Shown here piece after piece: positions 8,204-14,835 of a stretch of DNA of 20,309 bases; positions within the stretch are counted from its first letter, which is position 1, and each line of letters starts with the position of its first letter. Source of the stretch: DASYUM01 sp036001225 (lineage in GTDB: Bacteria > Methylomirabilota > Methylomirabilia > Rokubacteriales > DASRDR01); assembly GCA_036001225.1 (NCBI GenBank), contig DASYUM010000261.1:1-20309 (forward strand), given 5' to 3'. The position numbers were made by a program, and so were the translations under genes. Below the pieces are notes generated by a model. That model was not told the DNA's origin and did no database searches. It was given only the letters and a program-made list of their open reading frames with translations.

Positions 8204-8485
8204 TCAGGCGGCCAGCCCCCGATTGCGGAAGATGAAGTACAGGTTGCGGGCGTAGACGAACAGACCGCCGACCTGGCCGATGATGAAGACGGGGTCGCGG
8301 CGGTGGATCGCGTAGGTGAGGAGGATCACGGCCCCCGCGATGCTGAAGTACCAGAACTGGACGGGGACGACGCTCTGCCGCTGCCGTTCGGACGCGACCC
8401 ACTGCAGGAAGAACCGCAGGAAGAAGCAGGCCTGTCCGACCAGGCCGATCACCAGCCAGATCACACCGGGATCCTTGACATCCAT
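8204..8485 (-). CDS. Small LAB_N-domain membrane protein
   Basis: 93 residues, ATG at 8485 with GAGAGGAAGG upstream. It matches the N-terminal domain of lipid A biosynthesis proteins (LAB_N): GQACFFLRFFLQW, ASERQRQSVVP, FWYFSIAG, DPVFIIGQVGGLFVYARN. Three hydrophobic segments at about 8-28, 43-60 and 64-86 fit an inner-membrane protein. In some bacteria this domain is fused to lipid-A-disaccharide synthase; here it stands alone. Free-standing copies are often found near glycosyltransferases, but none is in this window. Role in envelope lipid metabolism is inferred only. Confidence 0.85.
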   Translation of the reverse strand: MDVKDPGVIWLVIGLVGQACFFLRFFLQWVASERQRQSVVPVQFWYFSIAGAVILLTYAIHRRDPVFIIGQVGGLFVYARNLYFIFRNRGLAA

Positions 8486-8534
8486 GGCGCCTTCCTCTCG
8501 GGGCCGTCCCGCTTCCGGACGTCCCCGGAACGGT

Positions 8535-8543
8535 GCTAGAATG
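8535..8543 (+). promoter_or_regulatory. Candidate extended -10 element for the Lrp-type gene
   Basis: TG-C-TAGAAT (TG at 8535-8536, TAGAAT at 8538-8543) matches an extended -10 promoter, 49 bases before the ATG at 8593. No good -35 box is visible. Confidence 0.35.
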
Positions 8544-8592
8544 CGCGCGCACGACGTAGGCCAAGCCCACCACGCAACGGAGGCCGCCGCAC

Positions 8593-8826
8593 ATGGTGAA
8601 GGGCTACATCCTCATTCGCCTCATCCCCGGCCTGGAAGAGGATGCGCTCAACCAGATTCGAAGCATCCCCGGCGTCGACGATCTCACGCTCGTATTCGGT
8701 GGCTGGGACGCCGTCGTGCACGCGGAGGCCAAGACGCTCCCGGCGCTGGGGCGGCTCGTCGTCGGACAGATCCGCGGCATTCACGGGGTGCAGGCGACCG
8801 AGACGCTGGTGGCCGCCGAGTTCTGA
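8593..8826 (+). CDS. Stand-alone Lrp/AsnC ligand-binding (RAM) domain protein
   Basis: 77 residues, ATG with GGAGG ten bases upstream. The whole protein is an AsnC_trans_reg/RAM fold (KGYILIRLIPGLEEDAL, IPGVDDLTLVFGGWDAVVHAEA, IRGIHGVQATETLVAAEF). The DNA-binding helix-turn-helix of full Lrp is absent. Such small proteins form dimers or higher oligomers and can bind amino acids; their targets are largely unknown. It lies 49 bases before the hydrolase gene, with which it may be co-transcribed. Confidence 0.85.
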   Translation: MVKGYILIRLIPGLEEDALNQIRSIPGVDDLTLVFGGWDAVVHAEAKTLPALGRLVVGQIRGIHGVQATETLVAAEF

Positions 8827-8875
8827 GCCTCCGACCGGGTTCAGCCTCGAAGAATATCATGCCCGAGGATCCCCC

Positions 8876-9694
8876 ATGCCGACCGCGCGCGTGAACGGGG
8901 TGTCGCTCTTCTATCAGGACGCCGGCCAGGGGGCTCCGCTCCTCTTCGTCCACGCCTTTCCGGTGGGCCGGGGGATGTGGGCTCCCCAGATGGAGTTCTT
9001 CCCGCGGCACTGCCGGGCGATCACCTACGACTGCCGCGGCTTCGGGCGGTCGGAGGCGCCGACGGCGCCGGCGGCGTACTCCCAGGCCCACTCGGTCGAA
9101 GACGCGCATCGACTGCTGACCCACCTCGGCCTCTTCCCGGCGGCCGTGTGCGGGCTCTCCATGGGCGGCAACATCGCGCTCAACCTGGCCCTCGCCCACC
9201 CGGCCAGCGTCCGGGCGCTGATCCTCTGCGACACCGGCGCCGGCTCCGAGGATCCCGGCGCCTTCCGCGCGCGGTGCGTGGAGTACGCGGAGGCGACCCA
9301 GCGGGGAATGGACGGCTTCTTCGAAACCATGATGCTGTGGCCGGTCTTCGGGGACTTCATGAAGGGGCCGCGGGAGACGGCGCTGTTGCGGGAGATGGTC
9401 CTCGCCCAGCCGCCGCACGGGGTCGGGCTCACCGCCCTCTACACGCTGGCCCCCCGGCCGCCGGTGTATGCGCTGCGGGAGCGGCTGGAATCCCTGCCGG
9501 TCCCGACCCTGGTCGTGTGTGGGGAGCGGGACGAGGCGTGCCGGGAGAGCTCGAAGTTCCTGGCCGGCGCCATTCCCGGCGCGCGGCTCTGGATGGTCCC
9601 CGGCGCCAGCCACTTCGTGAACCTCGACGCGCCCGCGCTCTTCAACGAGACGGTGCTCGCGTTCCTGCACGAGCACGGCGCCGACCGACGGTAG
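8876..9694 (+). CDS. Alpha/beta-fold hydrolase
   Basis: 272 residues. The ATG at 8876 has GAGG seven bases upstream; the longer in-frame extension to 8642 overlaps the Lrp-type gene and is not conserved in character. The fold signature is clear: VHAFPVGRGMW (oxyanion region, about 25-35), YDCRGFGRSE, nucleophile elbow GLSMGG (Ser95), acid CGERDE (Asp219), and GASHFVNLD (His246). It belongs to the broad group with 3-oxoadipate enol-lactonases, haloperoxidase-like and C-C bond hydrolases. The substrate cannot be assigned. No signal peptide, so cytosolic. Confidence 0.9.
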   Translation: MPTARVNGVSLFYQDAGQGAPLLFVHAFPVGRGMWAPQMEFFPRHCRAITYDCRGFGRSEAPTAPAAYSQAHSVEDAHRLLTHLGLFPAAVCGLSMGGNIALNLALAHPASVRALILCDTGAGSEDPGAFRARCVEYAEATQRGMDGFFETMMLWPVFGDFMKGPRETALLREMVLAQPPHGVGLTALYTLAPRPPVYALRERLESLPVPTLVVCGERDEACRESSKFLAGAIPGARLWMVPGASHFVNLDAPALFNETVLAFLHEHGADRR

Positions 9695-9709
9695 GCGTAC
9701 AATGACGCC

Positions 9710-10615
9710 ATGAGATGGGCAGCGGTCGCGGGCCTGGCCCTCCTCGTCGTGGCGGCCTGCCTGCTGGCGCCGGCACCGGCGGTCGCCGCCGGCTACGCCA
9801 ATCCGCAGCTGCTCGTCGAGACCGACGAGCTGGCCCGGCTGGTGGGGACCCCCGGCCTGCGGATCGTGGACCTCCGCCGTGACCCCGACAAGGGCGAGGC
9901 GGCCTACCGGGCCGCCCACATCGCCGGGGCCGTCTACCTGGCCGCCCGAGAGCTGGACGACGCCCGCGCCAATGCCGACGGCTTCCCGATCCGGCCCGAC
10001 CAGGCGGCCGCCCTGTTCGGTGGGCTCGGCATCGACCACGACACGACCGTGATCGCGTACGACGATGCCGGCAGCCAGCTGGCGGCGCGGCTCTTCTTCG
10101 TCCTCGAGTACTACGGCCACACCAAGATCCGCGTGCTGAACGGCGGGCTCGCCAAGTGGCGGCAGGAGGGGCGGCCGCTGACCGCCGAGGTGGCCCGCCC
10201 CGAGCCGAAGCGGTTCGTGCCCCGGCCTCGCCGGGAGGTCCTGGCGACCGCGGACGAGGTGAGGGCCGACCTGGGCAAGTCCGAGGTTTGCCTCATCGAC
10301 GCCCGCAGCCCGGAGGAGTACGCGGGGACGGAGGTCCGCGCCCGGCGCGGCGGCCACATCCCGGGCGCCGAGAACGTGGACTGGCGGGCCACGCTCCGCC
10401 CCGACCAGACCTTCAAGCCGGCCGACGAGCTTCGCGCCATCTTCGAAGCGGCCGGGGTCCGCCCCGACCGCCAGATCATCGTCTATTGCCAGAGCGGCTC
10501 GCGCTCGGCCCACGACTACCTGGCGCTCCGCCTGCTCGGCTACGTCCGGATCAAGAACTACGACGGCTCGTGGAACGAATGGGGGAACGACCCCCGCCTG
10601 CCGGTCCAGAAGTAG
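9710..10615 (+). CDS. Exported two-domain rhodanese (thiosulfate/3-mercaptopyruvate-type sulfurtransferase)
   Basis: 301 residues. The N-terminus is a signal sequence (hydrophobic 3-22, AVA near 26). A VAAC at 14-17 also fits a lipobox, so a lipoprotein is possible. Two rhodanese domains follow: an N-terminal inactive one (VDLRRDP, HIAGAVYL, VIAYDDAGSQLAARLFF, VLNGGLAKWRQEG) and a C-terminal one (LIDARSPEEYAG, GHIPGAENVDW, VYCQSGSRSA) with the catalytic cysteine C260 that would carry the persulfide. Known chemistry is transfer of sulfur from thiosulfate or 3-mercaptopyruvate to a thiophilic acceptor. Location is outside the cytoplasm. The gene overlaps the following TusA-like gene by 37 bases. 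Confidence 0.9.
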   Translation: MRWAAVAGLALLVVAACLLAPAPAVAAGYANPQLLVETDELARLVGTPGLRIVDLRRDPDKGEAAYRAAHIAGAVYLAARELDDARANADGFPIRPDQAAALFGGLGIDHDTTVIAYDDAGSQLAARLFFVLEYYGHTKIRVLNGGLAKWRQEGRPLTAEVARPEPKRFVPRPRREVLATADEVRADLGKSEVCLIDARSPEEYAGTEVRARRGGHIPGAENVDWRATLRPDQTFKPADELRAIFEAAGVRPDRQIIVYCQSGSRSAHDYLALRLLGYVRIKNYDGSWNEWGNDPRLPVQK

Positions 10616-10848
10616 CCCCCCCGGACGTCGAGCTCGACATCCGGACCGAGGTCTGCCCCTACACCTTCCTCCGCGCCAAGCTCGCGCTCGAGCCGATGGC
10701 CCCCGGCGCGGTGCTCCGCGTCGTCCTCGGCAACGAGACCTCCGCCCGCGACGTGCCGCGGAGCCTCGGCGACGCCGGCCACGCCGTGCTGGCCGTGGAG
10801 CGTCTCGGGCCCGAGCTGTGGGCGGTCGTGGTCCGTCGCACCGGGTGA
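10579..10848 (+). CDS. TusA-family sulfur-carrier protein (CPYT variant)
   Basis: 89 residues from ATG 10579; a GTG at 10570 is an alternative. The first ~15 residues overlap the rhodanese 3' end in another frame, and conserved sequence begins at VELDIRTEVCPYTF. The two-layer alpha/beta TusA fold is recognisable: CP motif (Cys26-Pro), LRAKLALEPMAPGAVLRVVLGN, DVPRSLGDAGHAVLAVE. Classical TusA has CPxP; here it is CPYT, as in a common TusA subgroup. Cys26 would carry a persulfide or take part in reductive sulfur transfer. The overlap with the rhodanese supports a joint sulfur-transfer role, but the rhodanese is exported and this protein has no signal peptide. Confidence 0.8.
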   Translation: MGERPPPAGPEVAPPDVELDIRTEVCPYTFLRAKLALEPMAPGAVLRVVLGNETSARDVPRSLGDAGHAVLAVERLGPELWAVVVRRTG

Positions 10849-10852
10849 GGGG

Positions 10853-11161
10853 TCAGTCGGAGGCGCCGGCCCGCCAGCCGGCGAAGACCAGCGCCTGGAG
10901 GAGGGACAGGACCAGCAGCGTGACGTCGTCGACGACGTAGAGTGACACGAACCCGCCCGCCACCCGGCGGGCGACGAGCAGGATCGCCAGCCCCAGCGCC
11001 AGGTTCACGACGAAGAAGGCGAGCGCCAGGCCGACGCACTCGAGCATGTGCCCGACCGCGGCCCGGAGCCCGCGTCGCGACCAGCCTCGTCCGCGGGCGC
11101 CCATCAGGTAGGCGCCGACCGAGGTCAGCCCCACCAGGACCGCGAGAAAGGCGCTGTCCAT
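10853..11161 (-). CDS. Small membrane protein, function unknown
   Basis: 102 residues, ATG with AAGGAG four bases upstream. Hydrophobic stretches at about 4-22, 40-66 and 78-96 (LALAFFVVNLALGLAILLVA, VTLLVLSLLQALVFAG) suggest three or four membrane passes. I do not recognise a family. It faces the TusA-like gene tail to tail with four bases between stops and lies 13 bases after the YdcF-like gene, so it is probably the last gene of the minus-strand operon. Confidence 0.6.
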   Translation of the reverse strand: MDSAFLAVLVGLTSVGAYLMGARGRGWSRRGLRAAVGHMLECVGLALAFFVVNLALGLAILLVARRVAGGFVSLYVVDDVTLLVLSLLQALVFAGWRAGASD

Positions 11162-11174
11162 CCGCTCCTTCCCC

Positions 11175-11792
11175 CTAGAGATACCCGGCCAGGCGGTAGT
11201 AGGTCCGGGCCACGAGCTCGGCCAGCAGCTCGCGGGTCAGCCAGAGCCGCGCCTCGGGCTGGGTCTCCAGCGGCGCGCCGTCGGCCGGCGCCGTCAGGAC
11301 CCGGAAGCCCGCCCGCTCGAAGACCGGCCGGGCCCGCACGAGGTGCCGGGCTTCGGAGACCAGCAGGATCGTCCGCACCCCCCGCGGTGCCAGCCGGGCC
11401 TGCGCGCGGCTGGCCTCCTCGCGGGTCGTCCAGGCCGGCTCCTCGGTGAGGATCGCGGTCGCCGGCACCGCCAGCTCACGGGCCAGCGCCGCCCGGACCT
11501 CGGCCTCGCCCGTCTGCGCGCCGGGGCGCCGGGCTCCCAGGAAGAAGAGGAGGGGGGCGAGGCCGCGCTGGTAGAGGCGGATGGCGTGGACCGTGCGACG
11601 CAGCGAGGTGTTGGCCAGGGTTCCGTCCGATTCCGTCCCGGAGCCCAGGACCACGATGGCGTCGGCGGGCGCGAGGGCGGGCGGGCTGCCGAGCCGGGCG
11701 CCGACGACGTTGGGCAGCGGCGTGAAGGCCACGATCACGAACAGCGCGAGCCCGGCCACCCCGAGCGCGCGCAGCGGCCCGGGGCCGCTCAC
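11175..11792 (-). CDS. YdcF/SanA-like DUF218 protein
   Basis: 205 residues, started at the GTG that overlaps the upstream dehydrogenase stop (GTGA, 11789-11792). One N-terminal membrane segment (LGVAGLALFVIVAFTPLP) is followed by the DUF218 domain: ADAIVVLGSG, SLRRTVHAIRLYQRG, GEAEVRAALARELAVP, ILTEEPAWTTREEASRAQ, ILLVSEARHLVRARPVFERAGF. Related proteins (SanA, ElyC, YdcF) affect envelope integrity or bind S-adenosylmethionine; the activity of this one is unknown. The long frame extending to 12551 is a shadow of the dehydrogenase. Confidence 0.85.
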   Translation of the reverse strand: MSGPGPLRALGVAGLALFVIVAFTPLPNVVGARLGSPPALAPADAIVVLGSGTESDGTLANTSLRRTVHAIRLYQRGLAPLLFFLGARRPGAQTGEAEVRAALARELAVPATAILTEEPAWTTREEASRAQARLAPRGVRTILLVSEARHLVRARPVFERAGFRVLTAPADGAPLETQPEARLWLTRELLAELVARTYYRLAGYL

Positions 11793-12760
11793 TTTGGTGG
11801 CGGGACCACCACGTCCCGCGGCGCCCCGCGAAGGAAGTGCTCGATGTTCTCCACGGCACGCAGGAGGCCGGCCTCGATCACCTCGCGGGTCATGCCGGCG
11901 TTGTGGGGGGTCAGGACGACGTTGGCCAGGCCGAGCACGGGATCGCCGGCCGGGATGGGCTCCTCGGGGAAGACGTCGAGGGCGGCGCCCGCGATCCGCC
12001 CCTCGCGGAGCGCATCGAGCAGCGCCGCCTTGTCCACCAGCGCCCCGCGGGCCGTGTTGACGAGGTAGGCGGTCGGCTTCATGAGCGTCAGTCGCTCCCG
12101 GCCGAGGAAGCCCCGGGTCTCGGGACTGAGCCGGAGATGCAGGCTGACGACGTCCGACTCCCGCAACAGGGCCTCGACCGGCACGTGGCGCGCGCCGAGC
12201 TTGGCGGCGCGGCCGCCGTCGGGGCCGTAGGTCGCGGCGAGCAGGCGCATCCCCAGCCCGCCGGCGAGGACCGCGACCCGGCTCCCGATTGCCCCCAGCC
12301 CGATGAGACCCAGGGTCTTGCCCTCCAGCTGGACCAGGAGGCCGCGGGGCCACTGCCCGCCCCGCACGTCGTGGTCCATGGCCGGAATCCGGCGGGTGAC
12401 CGCGAGCATCAGCGCCAGCGTGTGCTCGGCGACGGCGTGGGCGTTCACGCCGGGGGTATTGGTCACCGCCACCCCCCGCGCCCGACAGGCCTCGAGCTCG
12501 ACGTTGTCGGTCCCGGTGCCCCAGATCGAGATCAGCCGGAGGCGCGGGCACCCGGCGAGCACGCGGTCGGTGAACCGCGCGTGGGCCCGGATGTTCACCA
12601 CGACGTCGGCGCCGCCGATCCGGCGGATCAGCTCCGCCTCCTGATCGGCCCCCCGCTCGGTGTTGACCGTGACGTCGCCGACCTCCCGGAGGCGGGCCTC
12701 GGCGGCCGACCCGGTGAGGGCCGGCGGGAAGTCGTCGGGCACGACCACCTTGGGCCGCAT
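11789..12760 (-). CDS. D-isomer-specific 2-hydroxyacid dehydrogenase (phosphoglycerate dehydrogenase-like)
   Basis: 323 residues from ATG 12760 (a GTG one codon earlier is less well placed relative to GAGAGG). The Rossmann motif GLGAIG lies at 154-159. The catalytic triad is present: R238 in VNTARGALVD, E267 in DVFPEEP, H286 in LTPHNAG. At about 320 residues with no ACT domain this is the short form, close in appearance to SerA-like, glyoxylate/hydroxypyruvate reductases. It would reduce a 2-oxoacid or oxidise a 2-hydroxyacid with NAD(P). It follows the FAD oxidase with a 10-base gap, which suggests it handles a 2-oxoacid made by that enzyme (inference). Confidence 0.92.
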   Translation of the reverse strand: MRPKVVVPDDFPPALTGSAAEARLREVGDVTVNTERGADQEAELIRRIGGADVVVNIRAHARFTDRVLAGCPRLRLISIWGTGTDNVELEACRARGVAVTNTPGVNAHAVAEHTLALMLAVTRRIPAMDHDVRGGQWPRGLLVQLEGKTLGLIGLGAIGSRVAVLAGGLGMRLLAATYGPDGGRAAKLGARHVPVEALLRESDVVSLHLRLSPETRGFLGRERLTLMKPTAYLVNTARGALVDKAALLDALREGRIAGAALDVFPEEPIPAGDPVLGLANVVLTPHNAGMTREVIEAGLLRAVENIEHFLRGAPRDVVVPPPK

Positions 12761-12770
12761 CACCGCCCTC

Positions 12771-13934
12771 TCACTCGGCGTCGGGGCCGCGGTCAGCCGC
12801 GATGGCGCGACCGAGCTCGAAGCGGCTCGGGTCGAACAGGGAGAGATCCATCGACGGCTTTCCCTCGGTGAGCCACTCGGCGACCACGCGGCCGGTCGCC
12901 GGCGAGTGCTGGAAGCCGTGTCCCCCGAAGCCGACGGCCAGGAAGAAGCCCTCCACCCCGGGCGCCCACCCGAGGATCGCGTGGTCGTCGGGCGTCAGCG
13001 GACGCAGGCCCGCCCAGCCTCCCGCGATGCGGGCCCCCTCGAGGACGGGAAGCCGGTGGATCGCCTTGGTCACGACGTCCTCCACTCTGCCCCAGTCCAC
13101 GGGCGCCACCAGGTCCTCGCCGATGTCCTCGACGTCGCCCGGGCTCAGCAGGAGCTGCTCCATTTCCTTTCGGAAGTAGAAGCCGCTGGCCCGATCGGTG
13201 GTGAGCGGGACCGGGCCCGGGATGGCGGGGAACGGCTCGGTGAAGAAGATGTGGCGCCGCCGGGGGGCGACGGGCAGGGTGAGCCCTGCCAGCCGGCCGA
13301 TCCGGGCGGCCGCCGGGCCGGCGGCGTTGACCACCACCGGCGTCGCGATCTCGCCCCCGGTGGTGGCGACGTCGCGGACCCGGCCCCGCGCGATCGTGAG
13401 CCCGCGGACCTCGAGCCCCTCGAGGATCCGGACGCCCAGCTCGCGGGCGCGGCGGGCGAACCCCTGGGTCACCTCGGCCGGCCCCGCGAAGCCGTCTTCC
13501 GGCCCCCACACGGCGGCTACCAGGTCCTCGACGTAGAGGGCGGGGACGATCGCCTGCGCCTCGGCCGGCGTGATCACGCGGACGTCCACGCCCAGCTTCT
13601 GCTGGAGCGCCATGCGCTCGCGGAAGCCGGCGAGATCGGCCTCGTCGGCGACGAGGGTCAGGTAGCCGATCTGCTTGAAGCCGGGGTCGATGCCGAACTC
13701 CTCCCGGAACGTCCGGAAGACGCCCAGGCTCTCCTGCGAGAATCGGATCTCGGTCTCCGTTGCGAACTGGGCGCGGATGCCGCCGGCCGCCTTGCTGGTG
13801 GTGCCGCTGCCGACCGTCTCCCGCTCCACGACCACGACGTCGGTGAGGCCGCGCCGGGCGAGGTGGTAGGCGATGCTGCACCCGACGACGCCGCCGCCGA
13901 TCACGACGACGCTGGCGCTCCGGGGGAGGATCAT
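12771..13934 (-). CDS. FAD-dependent amine/amino-acid oxidoreductase (DAO/sarcosine oxidase beta-like)
   Basis: 387 residues; the ATG overlaps the TGA of the HEPN gene (ATGA, 13931-13934). The dinucleotide-binding motif is IGGGVVGCSIAYHLARRG at residues 12-29, followed by the DAO-family SKAAGGIR loop, and C-terminal WAGLRPLTPDDHAILG and FLAVGFGGHGFQHSPATG, which close the FAD site. The family oxidises secondary or D-amino acids (sarcosine, dimethylglycine, proline, glycine) to imines. A soluble enzyme; the substrate cannot be assigned. Its place with an OYE/TMADH-like flavoenzyme and a hydroxyacid dehydrogenase suggests catabolism of a methylated amine or amino acid. Confidence 0.9.
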   Translation of the reverse strand: MILPRSASVVVIGGGVVGCSIAYHLARRGLTDVVVVERETVGSGTTSKAAGGIRAQFATETEIRFSQESLGVFRTFREEFGIDPGFKQIGYLTLVADEADLAGFRERMALQQKLGVDVRVITPAEAQAIVPALYVEDLVAAVWGPEDGFAGPAEVTQGFARRARELGVRILEGLEVRGLTIARGRVRDVATTGGEIATPVVVNAAGPAAARIGRLAGLTLPVAPRRRHIFFTEPFPAIPGPVPLTTDRASGFYFRKEMEQLLLSPGDVEDIGEDLVAPVDWGRVEDVVTKAIHRLPVLEGARIAGGWAGLRPLTPDDHAILGWAPGVEGFFLAVGFGGHGFQHSPATGRVVAEWLTEGKPSMDLSLFDPSRFELGRAIAADRGPDAE

Positions 13935-14344
13935 CGAGAAGGCTTGCGGAGCCGCGCCAGCAGATCGGTTGCGAGGGCACGCGCGCGGCCGGCCGCGTCA
14001 GCCGCTTCCCGCGCCTCGGCCTCGTGGACCTCGATCTCCTGGTAGAACGCGGGACCCCGCAGGCTCGCCAGCCGGCTCGACGCCCGGCTCAGCCAGTCGA
14101 GGCCCATCGGATCCCCGACCAGCGACCGCCGCCGGAGCTCTTCGATCAGGATCGGCGCCGGGTCGTGAGTCCGCGGGTAGTCCACGCCCATCTCGCTCAA
14201 GAGCCCCTTGACGACCAGCTCCACCACCTCCTGGGCTCGCCGGGCGGCGAGGTTCCAGCGCCGTCCGTCGATCGCCTGGCGCATTTCGTCCGCGATCGCG
14301 TCCGCGTCCAGCATGAGCCGGTCCGCGCGATCGTGATTCGTCAC
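13931..14344 (-). CDS. HEPN-domain protein paired with MNT nucleotidyltransferase
   Basis: 137 residues, GTG start overlapping the MNT stop (GTGA, 14341-14344). The helical HEPN signature is seen in NLAARRAQEVVELVVKGLL and GVDYPRTHDPAPILIEEL, followed by a helical hairpin. Known MNT-HEPN pairs act as toxin-antitoxin modules in which HEPN is an RNase (Rx4-6H) modified by the nucleotidyltransferase. A clear Rx4-6H motif is not visible here, only R-T-H, so RNase activity is doubtful. Some HEPN proteins of this type are non-toxic partners of substrate-binding nucleotidyltransferases. Both neighbours overlap it by 4 bases. Confidence 0.8.
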   Translation of the reverse strand: MTNHDRADRLMLDADAIADEMRQAIDGRRWNLAARRAQEVVELVVKGLLSEMGVDYPRTHDPAPILIEELRRRSLVGDPMGLDWLSRASSRLASLRGPAFYQEIEVHEAEAREAADAAGRARALATDLLARLRKPSR

Positions 14345-14829
14345 AGCTCCACGGTCTCCCCCGGCTGCCAGTCCGGCTTGAGCTGCCAGTACCAGCTCCC
14401 ATCCGGCCGCTCGATCCGCCGGCTCCCCAGCTCGCGAAGGCGCCGCCGCACACCGTCCAGCTCGCGGCCCAGGACGCTCTCCGGATCGAACAGCACGCGG
14501 CCGTGGTGCGCGATGTCCAGCAGGATCCATGGATGCGTCCGCAGCGTCTCGACCGTGTGGAAGATCGGCGCCGGCTCGGGATGGAATCCGTGACGGGCGA
14601 GGGCCTCGTACTCGGGCAGGTCGCGGAGCCGCATCACCGCGTCCAGGCGGGGATCGAGCAGCACGGACACCGGCCGGCGGGTCACGACGTAGAGATCGAG
14701 GTCGCTGTCGGGGCGCTCCTGCCCGCGCGCCACCGAGCCGAAGCAGGCCAGGGCCACCAGGTCGTCACGCAGGGCCGACCGGTACTCCCCGGCTACCCGC
14801 TCGACCAGCGGTCGCCAGCGCTCGTCCAT
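14341..14829 (-). CDS. MNT-type nucleotidyltransferase
   Basis: 162 residues. The polymerase-beta-fold signature is intact: ACFGSVARGQ then ERPDSDLDLYVV, i.e. GS at 31-32 and the metal-binding D43 and D45. No kinase or HEPN domain is fused. Minimal nucleotidyltransferases of this kind transfer AMP or another NMP to a protein or small molecule; with an adjacent HEPN gene the usual role is antitoxin by AMPylation. The ATG starts 6 bases after the OYE-like stop and has no strong Shine-Dalgarno, so translation probably depends on the upstream gene. Confidence 0.85.
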   Translation of the reverse strand: MDERWRPLVERVAGEYRSALRDDLVALACFGSVARGQERPDSDLDLYVVTRRPVSVLLDPRLDAVMRLRDLPEYEALARHGFHPEPAPIFHTVETLRTHPWILLDIAHHGRVLFDPESVLGRELDGVRRRLRELGSRRIERPDGSWYWQLKPDWQPGETVEL

Positions 14830-14835
14830 GGCGCG

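Noticed and set aside
6443..8539. 698-codon plus-strand open frame
   Set aside because: It lies antisense to the DUF6125-like, aminotransferase and LAB_N genes, whose protein families are clear; its translation is rich in Arg/His/Gly/Asp with no domain. It is a high-GC shadow frame.
8684..10513. 609-codon minus-strand open frame
   Set aside because: Antisense to the alpha/beta hydrolase and rhodanese, both with complete catalytic motifs on the plus strand.
12660..14045. 461-codon plus-strand open frame
   Set aside because: Antisense to the FAD oxidase; no domain, composition of a shadow frame.
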